Shown here: piece after piece, positions 1 through 5,056 of the stretch
Layout of the letters: each line of letters begins with the position of its first letter
How positions within the stretch are numbered: the first letter of the stretch is position 1
Assembly: GCA_003131985.1 (NCBI GenBank)
Contig: PKWH01000125.1
Span: 14,239 to 19,294 of the forward strand
From: Acidobacteriota bacterium
GTDB lineage: Bacteria > Acidobacteriota > Terriglobia > Acidiferrales > UBA7541
DNA length: 5,056 nt
Reading direction: 5' to 3'
Notes under the pieces: model-generated
Database searches by the model: none
Told to the model about the DNA's origin: nothing
What the model saw: the letters and a program-made list of their open reading frames with translations, nothing else
Program-made: the position numbers and the translations under genes

Positions 1-33
1 CAAACGAAATTATGCTCGCGCCTCGCGTTCCTT

Positions 34-39
34 TATAAT
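34..39 (+). promoter_or_regulatory. Candidate -10 box upstream of the AAA+ ATPase gene
   Basis: A perfect TATAAT lies 56 bases before the ATPase start codon, which would put the transcript start near 46 and leave a leader of about 50 bases. No convincing -35 element is seen at the right distance: bases 10-15 read TTATGC, matching the consensus poorly. The window begins only 33 bases upstream, so an activator site further out could be missing. It could be a chance match. Confidence 0.35.
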
Positions 40-95
40 GAGTCTGAAGCGCAGATTTCTGGCGCCGAATCTTCTTGGAATAAAATGGGGCCCTC

Positions 96-1583
96 ATGAA
101 TTCGCTGCCAAAGACTCTGGGCGAACTTCGCCGAAGCAATTGGTCGGAAGAGAAAATTGCGCACCGGTCGGTGAGACAGGAACTTCGCGAAAATCTGCTG
201 CAGAAGATGGAAAAGGGCGAGCCACTCTTCGCCGGCCTGCATGGCTACGACGATACGGTGATCCCGCAGATCGTCAACGCTCTCCTTTCGCGTCATCACT
301 TCATTCTGCTCGGCTTGCGCGGGCAGGCCAAATCGCGTATCTTGCGCGGCCTGTCCGGGTTCATGGACGCACAGGTGCCTGTTATTGAAGGTTGCGAGAT
401 TCACGACAATCCCTACGCCCCGCTCTGCCGCGCTTGCCGCGAACGCATTGCCTCCGAGGGAGACGCGACGCCGGTAGGCTGGCTCGGTCGCGAGCATCGC
501 TACGTGGAAAAACTCGCCACGCCCGACGTGACGATTGCGGACATGATTGGCGACGTTGACCCCATCAAAGCCGCGCGCGGCGGCCGAAATCTGTCAGACG
601 AGTTGACCATCCACTACGGCCTGCTCCCTCGCGCCAACCGCGGAATATTCGCAATCAATGAGCTGCCGGACCTGGCAGGAAAAATTCAAGTTGGCCTTTT
701 CAATATCATGCAGGAAGGAGACGTGCAGATTAAGGGATACCCCGTCCGCATGGCTCTCGATGTTCTTCTCGTCTTCACTGCGAATCCTGAGGATTACACC
801 GCGCGCGGAAAAATCATCACGCCGTTGAAAGACCGCATTGGCTCCGAAATCCGCACGCATTATCCCGCCACGCTTGCGGAAGGTATGTCCATCACCTCGC
901 AAGAGTCCTGGACCAACCGCGGCGCGAAGCGAACCGCTGAATTGCCGGATTACATTCGAGAAGTAGTGGAGGAGATTGCATTCCAAGCTCGCGAGGATAA
1001 ACGCGTTGATCGCCGCTCGGGCGTGAGCCAGCGGCTCCCAATCAGCACGCTCGAAAACGTGCTGAGCAGTGCGGAACAACGCGCTATTCGGAGCCATGAT
1101 TCCACTGCGGTAGCCCGCGTTTCCGACGTCTATGCAGCGATTCCGTCTATGACCGGCAAATTCGAATTGGAGTACGAAGGCGAGCTGCGCGGTGCCGAAA
1201 ACATTGCACGCGAGCTGATTCGCGCGGCGGTGGGCAAGACTTTCACCAAGTATTTCACTGGAGCAAATTTCCAACCCGTTGTGCAATGGTTCGAACTCGG
1301 CGGAGAACTCAAAGTTCCCGTAAACGCTTCCAGCTCGGAACTCATGGCGCAACTCAAGAAAATCCAGGGACTCTTTGACAATCTGCCCGCTCTGGACGTC
1401 GGCGCCAAAGATGACCCGGCTGTCGTCACGAGTGCGGCGGAGTTCATTCTCGAAGGTCTTTGGGCGCACAAACGCATCAACCGTAGCGAAGAGCGCGGTT
1501 ACTTCGCCGATGCTCGCAAGGCTTCCGAGCCGCGCGATCCTCGCGAACCGTCCGGCCGGATGCCGCGACGCCAGTTCAATTAG
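96..1583 (+). CDS. MoxR / magnesium-chelatase-I-like AAA+ ATPase
   Basis: This 495-residue cytoplasmic ATPase probably remodels or activates a client protein together with the VWA protein encoded next. Seen in the sequence: a Walker A loop GLRGQAKS (residues 73-80), a Walker B region FAINEL (185-190) with Asn where Asp is usual, a sensor-1 Asn in FTANPEDY (227-234), a likely arginine finger in LKDRIGSEIR (244-253), and a sensor-2-like RSGVSQR (307-313). Between Walker A and B is a Cys/His cluster, C100-x2-H103-x7-C111-x2-C114. The C-terminus is a basic Arg-rich tail. An in-frame TAA at 81-83 makes ATG 96 the first possible ATG; its Shine-Dalgarno is weak (GGGG at 87-90). At 495 residues it is longer than typical BchI (about 350). 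Automated pipelines often call this group magnesium chelatase or sigma-54-interacting protein; neither role is supported here. The family call is firm, the client is unknown. Confidence 0.9.
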   Translation: MNSLPKTLGELRRSNWSEEKIAHRSVRQELRENLLQKMEKGEPLFAGLHGYDDTVIPQIVNALLSRHHFILLGLRGQAKSRILRGLSGFMDAQVPVIEGCEIHDNPYAPLCRACRERIASEGDATPVGWLGREHRYVEKLATPDVTIADMIGDVDPIKAARGGRNLSDELTIHYGLLPRANRGIFAINELPDLAGKIQVGLFNIMQEGDVQIKGYPVRMALDVLLVFTANPEDYTARGKIITPLKDRIGSEIRTHYPATLAEGMSITSQESWTNRGAKRTAELPDYIREVVEEIAFQAREDKRVDRRSGVSQRLPISTLENVLSSAEQRAIRSHDSTAVARVSDVYAAIPSMTGKFELEYEGELRGAENIARELIRAAVGKTFTKYFTGANFQPVVQWFELGGELKVPVNASSSELMAQLKKIQGLFDNLPALDVGAKDDPAVVTSAAEFILEGLWAHKRINRSEERGYFADARKASEPRDPREPSGRMPRRQFN

Positions 1584-1603
1584 ATCCAGATCAGAAAATA
1601 GCC

Positions 1604-2878
1604 ATGAAATACATTCGCTATTCAAAATATGCACCCGGCGCAGCAGACGACATCGACCTGCAGGAATTGATGAGCCGTCTTTCTGACTACCTGCTCCAAA
1701 GTGGCTTCGAATCCCAGTACGGAATTTACGAGATGGACAACGAGCGTTCGCGCGAGCAAATCATGGACGATTTGCGCGAGGCGATTTTGCGCGCACTGCA
1801 AGAAGGCGAGCTTGTTCCTCCCGAGATGATGGAGCAGATGCTCCAGAATCCGGACTTGTCGCAGAACCAGGAGTTGCGCGACCTGATCGAGCAGATCATC
1901 CAGCGCATGGAAGCGGAAGGCTACATCTCACAACCGAACCAGACCGCACAGGTCACGCCGCCTCCCACGGAAACGCCGGGCGGACAAGTTGGAGAGCAGC
2001 AGCCTCACACCGAAGCCCGATTCGAGATCACCGATAAAGCGCTCGATTTTCTGGGTTTCAAAACGTTGAAGGATTTGCTTGCCTCGCTGGGCAAGAGCAG
2101 TTTTGGACGGCACGACACGCGCGATCTCGCCACCGGAGTGGAATCCGGCGGCTCGTCGAAACCGTACGAATTCGGCGACACGCTGAACATGGACATCAGC
2201 GGAACGCTTTTCAACGCCGTTCAGCGCAACGGCGCGAGCATTCCCATCGAACTCGATTATCCTGACTTGATGGTCCATCAGTGCGAATATCAAAGCTCTT
2301 GCGCCACCGTTCTTCTGCTCGATTGCAGCCACAGCATGATTTTGTATGGCGAGGACCGATTCACTCCGGCGAAGCGCGTCGCCCTCGCGCTTTCGCATTT
2401 GATCCGCACGCAATATCCGGGCGATTCGCTACATTGCGTGCTGTTTCACGATAGCGCGGAAGAAATTCCTCTCGGCAAACTGGCCCGCGTGCAGGTGGGG
2501 CCGTACCATACCAACACGCGCGAAGGCTTGCGCTTGGCGCAAAGAATCCTGTCGCGCCAGAAGAAAGATATGCGCCAGATCATCATGATTACCGACGGCA
2601 AGCCTTCCGCGCTGACGCTCGAAGACGGACGCATTTACAAAAATGCGTTCGGGCTTGATCCGCTTGTAGTTACGCAAACGCTCGAAGAAGTCGCCAAGTG
2701 CAAACGCGCCGGCATTCTGATCAACACCTTTATGCTTGCCAGCGATTACAGCCTCGTCCACTTCGTGCAGAAAATTACGGAGCTTTGCCGCGGCAAAGCC
2801 TACTTCACGACGCCGTACACGCTCGGGCAGTACCTTCTGATGGATTACGTGGGTAAGAAGACCCGGAACATTCACTGA
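1604..2878 (+). CDS. VWA-domain protein, partner of the MoxR-like ATPase
   Basis: This is a 424-residue protein without signal peptide or membrane segment. The N-terminal part (1-110) is mostly helical and acidic, with many Glu, Gln and Met; a flexible Pro/Gln/Thr-rich linker covers about 110-136. The C-terminal part (about 233-420) is a VWA domain. The metal-ion-dependent adhesion site is complete: DCSHS (240-244) fits DxSxS, the Thr is in HTNTREGL (302-309), and the Asp is D331 in ITDGKPS. The domain should therefore bind Mg2+ and a ligand. The layout resembles ChlD/BchD-like and ViaA-like partners of MoxR ATPases. It starts 20 bases after the ATPase stop with no clear Shine-Dalgarno, which suggests cotranscription and perhaps translational coupling. 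By analogy with other MoxR/VWA pairs, the VWA protein recognises the client while the ATPase supplies force; that is inference. A chlorophyll role is unlikely, as no pathway genes are nearby. Confidence 0.88.
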   Translation: MKYIRYSKYAPGAADDIDLQELMSRLSDYLLQSGFESQYGIYEMDNERSREQIMDDLREAILRALQEGELVPPEMMEQMLQNPDLSQNQELRDLIEQIIQRMEAEGYISQPNQTAQVTPPPTETPGGQVGEQQPHTEARFEITDKALDFLGFKTLKDLLASLGKSSFGRHDTRDLATGVESGGSSKPYEFGDTLNMDISGTLFNAVQRNGASIPIELDYPDLMVHQCEYQSSCATVLLLDCSHSMILYGEDRFTPAKRVALALSHLIRTQYPGDSLHCVLFHDSAEEIPLGKLARVQVGPYHTNTREGLRLAQRILSRQKKDMRQIIMITDGKPSALTLEDGRIYKNAFGLDPLVVTQTLEEVAKCKRAGILINTFMLASDYSLVHFVQKITELCRGKAYFTTPYTLGQYLLMDYVGKKTRNIH

Positions 2879-2887
2879 GGTCTTGAA

Positions 2888-2908
2888 TCACCTAGTGACT
2901 CGATCGAG
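2888..2908. other. Two adjacent short palindromes before the redoxin gene
   Basis: TCAC-CTA-GTGA (2888-2898) is followed directly by the perfect 10-base palindrome CTCGATCGAG (2899-2908). They lie in the 80-base gap between the VWA and redoxin genes. The stems are too short and lack a T-tract, so this is not an intrinsic terminator. The site could bind a dimeric regulator or be chance. No clear promoter is seen in the gap, so the redoxin may be read through from the upstream unit. Confidence 0.2.
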
Positions 2909-2945
2909 AGCGCATGGGCATTAAGAACTCCATACGGAACTTTCT

Positions 2946-2952
2946 GGGAGGT
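2946..2952 (+). promoter_or_regulatory. Strong ribosome binding site deciding the redoxin start
   Basis: GGGAGGT lies six bases before ATG 2959 and is the best Shine-Dalgarno match seen in the window. It sits inside the reading frame of the longer alternative start at 2914, and so argues that translation begins at 2959. Confidence 0.7.
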
Positions 2953-2958
2953 AAAACG

Positions 2959-3453
2959 ATGAGCGCATTGCCGCGCGGGAGTACAGCTCCGCCGATTTCT
3001 CTCGCTGATGCGGACGGTAAGAAACTGTCTCTCGCCGAAACATTGAAGAACGGTCCGGTCCTAGCAGCATTCTTCAAGGTGAACTGCCCTACGTGCCAGT
3101 TCACCATGCCATTTCTCGAACGTTTGCATCGGAGCTATAGCGGAGCCAAATTCACATTGCTGGGAATTTCTCAAGACGATGCGCGCCACACTCGTGAGTT
3201 CTGCGAGGAATACGGCGTCCAATTCCCCACCTTAATAGAGGAACACGGCTATGCCGTGTCAAACGAGTACGGACTGACCAACGTGCCCACCATGTTCTGG
3301 ATCAGTCCCGACGGACAAATTCAAACCACCAGTGTAGGATTTTCCAAATCGGACCTGGAACAATTAGCGTTGCAAGCTGCTCACGCTGCGGGCAAACCAG
3401 CCGTACCACTTTTCAAGCCCGGAGAGGTGATTCCCGAAACCAAGCCTGGCTGA
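2959..3453 (+). CDS. Cytoplasmic thioredoxin-fold redoxin (AhpC/TSA-TlpA type)
   Basis: This 164-residue thiol protein probably reduces disulfides or peroxides in the cytoplasm. The N-terminus (GSTAPPISLADADGKKLSL, 7-25) is the usual redoxin entry. The active site is NCPTC (42-46), with two cysteines two residues apart. The cis-proline loop is TNVPT (107-111), followed by the FWISPDGQI strand (113-121). No PxxxTxxC peroxiredoxin motif is present, so it looks closer to TlpA/ResA-type oxidoreductases than to true AhpC, yet it has no signal peptide or membrane anchor. C82 is an extra cysteine. The start at 2959 is chosen because GGGAGGT (2946-2952) sits six bases upstream; an in-frame ATG at 2914 would add 15 residues but has a poorer ribosome site. 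The gene lies 80 bases after the VWA gene on the same strand. It may protect or reduce partners of that unit, but nothing in the sequence proves a link. Confidence 0.85.
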   Translation: MSALPRGSTAPPISLADADGKKLSLAETLKNGPVLAAFFKVNCPTCQFTMPFLERLHRSYSGAKFTLLGISQDDARHTREFCEEYGVQFPTLIEEHGYAVSNEYGLTNVPTMFWISPDGQIQTTSVGFSKSDLEQLALQAAHAAGKPAVPLFKPGEVIPETKPG

Positions 3454-3459
3454 GGCTCG

Positions 3460-3484
3460 AAAAACTAGGTTCCGTCGGAACCTA
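3460..3484 (-). terminator. Intrinsic terminator of the small basic-protein gene
   Basis: TAGGTTCC (3466-3473), loop GTC, and GGAACCTA (3477-3484) form a perfect 8-bp stem. Read on the minus strand, the stem is followed after one G by five T (complement of A at 3460-3464), the form of a Rho-independent terminator. It lies 28 bases past the stop of the minus-strand gene and 12 bases past the stop of the redoxin gene. On the plus strand no T-tract follows, so termination of the redoxin transcript would be weaker, although the hairpin could protect its 3' end. Confidence 0.65.
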
Positions 3485-3512
3485 ATGCTCGGATGACTCA
3501 AAGAAATTCATA

Positions 3513-3668
3513 CTAACCTCTGTTTGAATCCTGCAAAGACTTTTTGTGCTTCGGAGGTTTGCGCCGCTTGTCAGGGATCAGGCGCCCCACGGGAGGCATT
3601 CCAATTCCAGCTCGAGCACGGCGGCGCGCTTCCTTTTCAATCTTTATTCCGGTCTTTTTCTTGCGCAT
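3513..3668 (-). CDS. Small, highly basic protein of unknown function (51 aa)
   Basis: I do not recognise a named family. The 51-residue product has 19 Lys/Arg against 4 Asp/Glu, in three basic blocks: RKKK (2-5), EARRRAR (13-19) and DKRRKPPKHKK (33-43). Between them is a hydrophobic, Gly/Pro-rich stretch, GIGMPPVGRLIP (21-32). There is no cysteine, signal peptide or membrane segment. Such composition suits binding to nucleic acid or ribosomes, which is inference only. The frame stays open upstream to an ATG ending at 3839 (108 aa), but the short start is preferred: GGAG (3677-3680) sits eight bases before it, and the extra 57 residues look unlike the basic core. A terminator-like hairpin follows the stop. 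These flanking signals make a real gene likely. It is convergent with the redoxin gene and divergent from the glycosyltransferase gene. Confidence 0.6.
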   Translation of the reverse strand: MRKKKTGIKIEKEARRRARAGIGMPPVGRLIPDKRRKPPKHKKSLQDSNRG

Positions 3669-3676
3669 GGAAGTGA

Positions 3677-3680
3677 CTCC
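3677..3680 (-). promoter_or_regulatory. Shine-Dalgarno GGAG of the 51-aa protein gene
   Basis: On the minus strand GGAG stands eight bases before the ATG at 3668-3666. It decides between the 51-aa and the 108-aa versions of this gene in favour of the short one. Confidence 0.5.
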
Positions 3681-3732
3681 GTTCAAACCGTGAAGCTCGT
3701 GCGCGCTCACCGCAGCGCCCCACCGTGGGTTG

Positions 3733-3738
3733 AGTATA
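3733..3738 (-). promoter_or_regulatory. Weak candidate -10 for the small basic-protein gene
   Basis: The minus strand reads TATACT here, five of six matches to the -10 consensus, about 65 bases upstream of the 51-aa start codon. No good -35 is found 16-18 bases further upstream. If real, it places the promoter inside the 108-aa version of the frame, again favouring the shorter gene. Confidence 0.25.
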
Positions 3739-3774
3739 AGGCAGCATTGCCGATTCCATTCGAAGAGAAAGTGA

Positions 3775-3803
3775 TTGTGACCGGCTTGCGATGCACCTAG
3801 AAT
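3775..3803 (+). promoter_or_regulatory. Sigma-70-like promoter for the glycosyltransferase gene
   Basis: TTGTGA (3775-3780) and TAGAAT (3798-3803) are separated by exactly 17 bases and match the -35 and -10 consensus at four and five of six positions. Transcription would start near 3810, leaving a leader of about 50 bases before ATG 3861. The position, in the gap between divergent genes, is right for a promoter. The match is by eye, without statistics. Confidence 0.5.
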
Positions 3804-3860
3804 TTGCCGGGCCGCGTCCAACCTGCAGTTACCGTGCATCGAGTCTCGGCAAATGAAAAC

Positions 3861-5056
3861 ATGAAGAAGAGCTTACGCGCAGCAGCAACCTCGCTTTGGC
3901 TCATCCTAGCCGTTGCTCTGCTCTTCAGAGTCGGATATCTCTGGAATTACGCGCACGATCATCCCAGACAAGCCGTCAGCGTGGTTCCGTTCCTGTTCGA
4001 GTCCGGCAACATTGCCCATTCTCTAGCCGTGGGGAACGGATTCAGCTCTCCATTTCGCGTGGAAACCGGTCCCACCGCTTGGATGCCGCCGGTTTACCCG
4101 TTGCTTCTCGCCGGAGTCTTCCGCATTTTCGGGGTTTATACATTTCATTCATTCATCGCTGCTGCTTTCCTAAACATTTCTTTCGTCACACTCACTTGCA
4201 TGCCGCTCTTCTTCGCAGGTAAACGAATCGGCGGTGTTGGCGTGGCTGCTGGAGCAGCGTGGCTCTGGGCAATTTTTCCTAATGCAATCCTCATACCGGT
4301 TCAAAGCATGTGGGACGCGTCTCTCTCAGCTCTCTTGGTGGCTACGATATTTTGGGCAACCCTGGCACTCGGTGGATCCGCGCGCGTGCGTGACTGGTGC
4401 GCCTACGGTCTTCTGTGGGGCCTCACGCTGGTGACCAACGCTACCCTGATCGCCCTTCTGCCGCTTCTGCTGGGCTGGTTAGCATACCGCGCTCAGAAGC
4501 AGCAGCGCCCGTGGATCGCCCGTGCAGCGCTTTCAATCGGAATCGTTGTCTTGTGCTGCGTTCCGTGGACCATTCGCAACTACGAAATCTTCCACACCTT
4601 CGTTCCACTGCGGTCAGTGTTGGGCCTGCAATTATGGCTCGGAAACAATGACAACACGCACGACATCTTCCGCGCCGAACTACACCCGATTTACGATGCC
4701 GACGAGCGTGCAAAGTATGTAGAGATGGGTGAGATAGCTTACATGCACGAAAAGCAGTCGCAGGCGGTTCAATACATGCAGACTCATCCCGCGCGAGAGG
4801 CGCATTTGATTGGCAGGCGAATTATTTCGCTCTGGTCCGGAGGCACTCCAACGCCCATCGCGGACTTTGTAAATATTCCGTCGCTGTGGTTTCGGCTCGT
4901 GCTGCTGTTCAATGTGATTGCCGCGCTGGGCGCCCTACTCGGTATCGTGACTCTATTTCGCGGCCGCAACGTGTATGCGTTCCCCGCAGCAGTCTTCCCA
5001 CTCGTCTTTCCCTGGGCTTACTACCTAACCCTCGTCTTGCCGCGCTACCGCCTGCC
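3861..5056 (+). CDS. Membrane glycosyltransferase-like protein (GT39/PMT/ArnT type), 3' end missing
   Basis: The frame is open from ATG 3861 to the window end, giving 399 residues without a stop; the C-terminus lies outside. It is a multi-pass membrane protein resembling transferases that take sugars from polyprenyl-phosphate carriers. Hydrophobic segments lie at about 11-29, 77-93, 96-118, 125-147, 153-171, 179-208, 219-236, 343-366 and 372-395. The first external loop holds FESGNIA (46-52) and GPTAWMPPVYP (70-80); E47 is at the place where this superfamily carries its catalytic acidic residue. PWTIRNYEIF (235-244) and LQLWLGNN (256-263) open a long loop (about 240-340), probably periplasmic. 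The visible end, PRYRLP (394-399), is the conserved motif before the last helices. The gene starts with MKK and has no clear Shine-Dalgarno; GTG 3834 is a possible alternative start. Sugar and acceptor cannot be told; cell-surface polysaccharide, lipid or protein glycosylation are all possible. Confidence 0.8.
   Translation, partial: MKKSLRAAATSLWLILAVALLFRVGYLWNYAHDHPRQAVSVVPFLFESGNIAHSLAVGNGFSSPFRVETGPTAWMPPVYPLLLAGVFRIFGVYTFHSFIAAAFLNISFVTLTCMPLFFAGKRIGGVGVAAGAAWLWAIFPNAILIPVQSMWDASLSALLVATIFWATLALGGSARVRDWCAYGLLWGLTLVTNATLIALLPLLLGWLAYRAQKQQRPWIARAALSIGIVVLCCVPWTIRNYEIFHTFVPLRSVLGLQLWLGNNDNTHDIFRAELHPIYDADERAKYVEMGEIAYMHEKQSQAVQYMQTHPAREAHLIGRRIISLWSGGTPTPIADFVNIPSLWFRLVLLFNVIAALGALLGIVTLFRGRNVYAFPAAVFPLVFPWAYYLTLVLPRYRL

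Noticed and set aside
38..388. 116-codon plus-strand frame overlapping the ATPase start
   Set aside because: It is out of frame with the ATPase gene and overlaps its N-terminal and Walker A coding region; the product has no recognisable feature.
594..1634. 346-codon open frame on the minus strand
   Set aside because: It lies antisense to the ATPase gene, whose protein has clear motifs along this whole stretch. The antisense product shows no recognisable domain; such frames arise from codon bias in GC-rich genes.
1928..2875. Minus-strand frames opposite the VWA gene
   Set aside because: They are antisense to the linker and VWA domain, which are intact on the plus strand. Their products show no domain.
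96..2878. Magnesium chelatase for chlorophyll or bacteriochlorophyll synthesis
   Set aside because: Only I-like and D-like parts are present, no H subunit or pigment gene is seen, and the ATPase has a Cys cluster, extra length and an altered Walker B unlike BchI.
3546..3800. 84-codon plus-strand frame
   Set aside because: It lies mostly antisense to the small basic-protein gene, lacks a ribosome site, and its product is of low-complexity shadow character.
3669..3839. N-terminal extension of the small basic protein to 108 residues
   Set aside because: The extension has a different composition, overlaps the candidate promoters, and the internal start has its own GGAG at a good distance.
3896..4722. 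Several short frames on both strands inside the glycosyltransferase region
   Set aside because: They are out-of-frame shadows of one continuous membrane-protein frame starting at 3861.
1..5056. CRISPR arrays, transposases, tRNA or rRNA genes, long repeats
   Set aside because: No repeat-spacer pattern, terminal inverted repeats, transposase-like protein or cloverleaf sequence was noticed by eye on either strand.

Overview
The window reads as an ordinary stretch of a mid-to-high GC bacterial chromosome. From remembered family resemblance, all of the larger proteins look most like those of soil Acidobacteriota (Koribacter/Acidobacteriales type). No database search was possible, so this taxonomic call is an inference. 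There is no rRNA, tRNA, CRISPR array, insertion sequence or obvious sign of recent transfer.

Left part (about 30-2880, + strand): a possible -10 box (34-39) precedes a two-gene unit. The first gene (96-1583) encodes a 495-aa AAA+ ATPase of the MoxR/magnesium-chelatase-I-like type, and the second (1604-2878) a 424-aa protein with a C-terminal von Willebrand factor A (VWA) domain and an intact MIDAS motif. Only 20 bases separate them. MoxR-type ATPase plus VWA partner is a recurrent bacterial module (BchI/BchD, RavA/ViaA, CbbQ/CbbO, NorQ/NorD) that remodels a client protein or inserts a metal. Nothing here suggests chlorophyll synthesis, and the client of this version is unknown to me.

Middle (2879-3512): a cytoplasmic thioredoxin-fold redoxin (2959-3453) with a CPTC active site follows on the same strand after 80 bases. 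It has its own strong Shine-Dalgarno sequence, which favours the internal start over an ATG at 2914. A perfect 8-bp hairpin (3466-3484) follows. Its T-tract lies on the minus-strand side, so it fits best as the terminator of the convergent small gene.

Right part (3513-5056): a minus-strand gene for a very basic 51-aa protein (3513-3668) is transcribed away from a plus-strand membrane glycosyltransferase-like gene that starts at 3861 and runs off the window end (399 residues visible). The 192-base divergent gap between them holds a good sigma-70-like promoter for the glycosyltransferase (TTGTGA-17-TAGAAT) and a weaker candidate -10 for the small gene.

The items most worth following are the MoxR/VWA pair, with its Cys/His cluster and altered Walker B in the ATPase, and the small basic protein. 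I found no clear evidence of a wholly new system.
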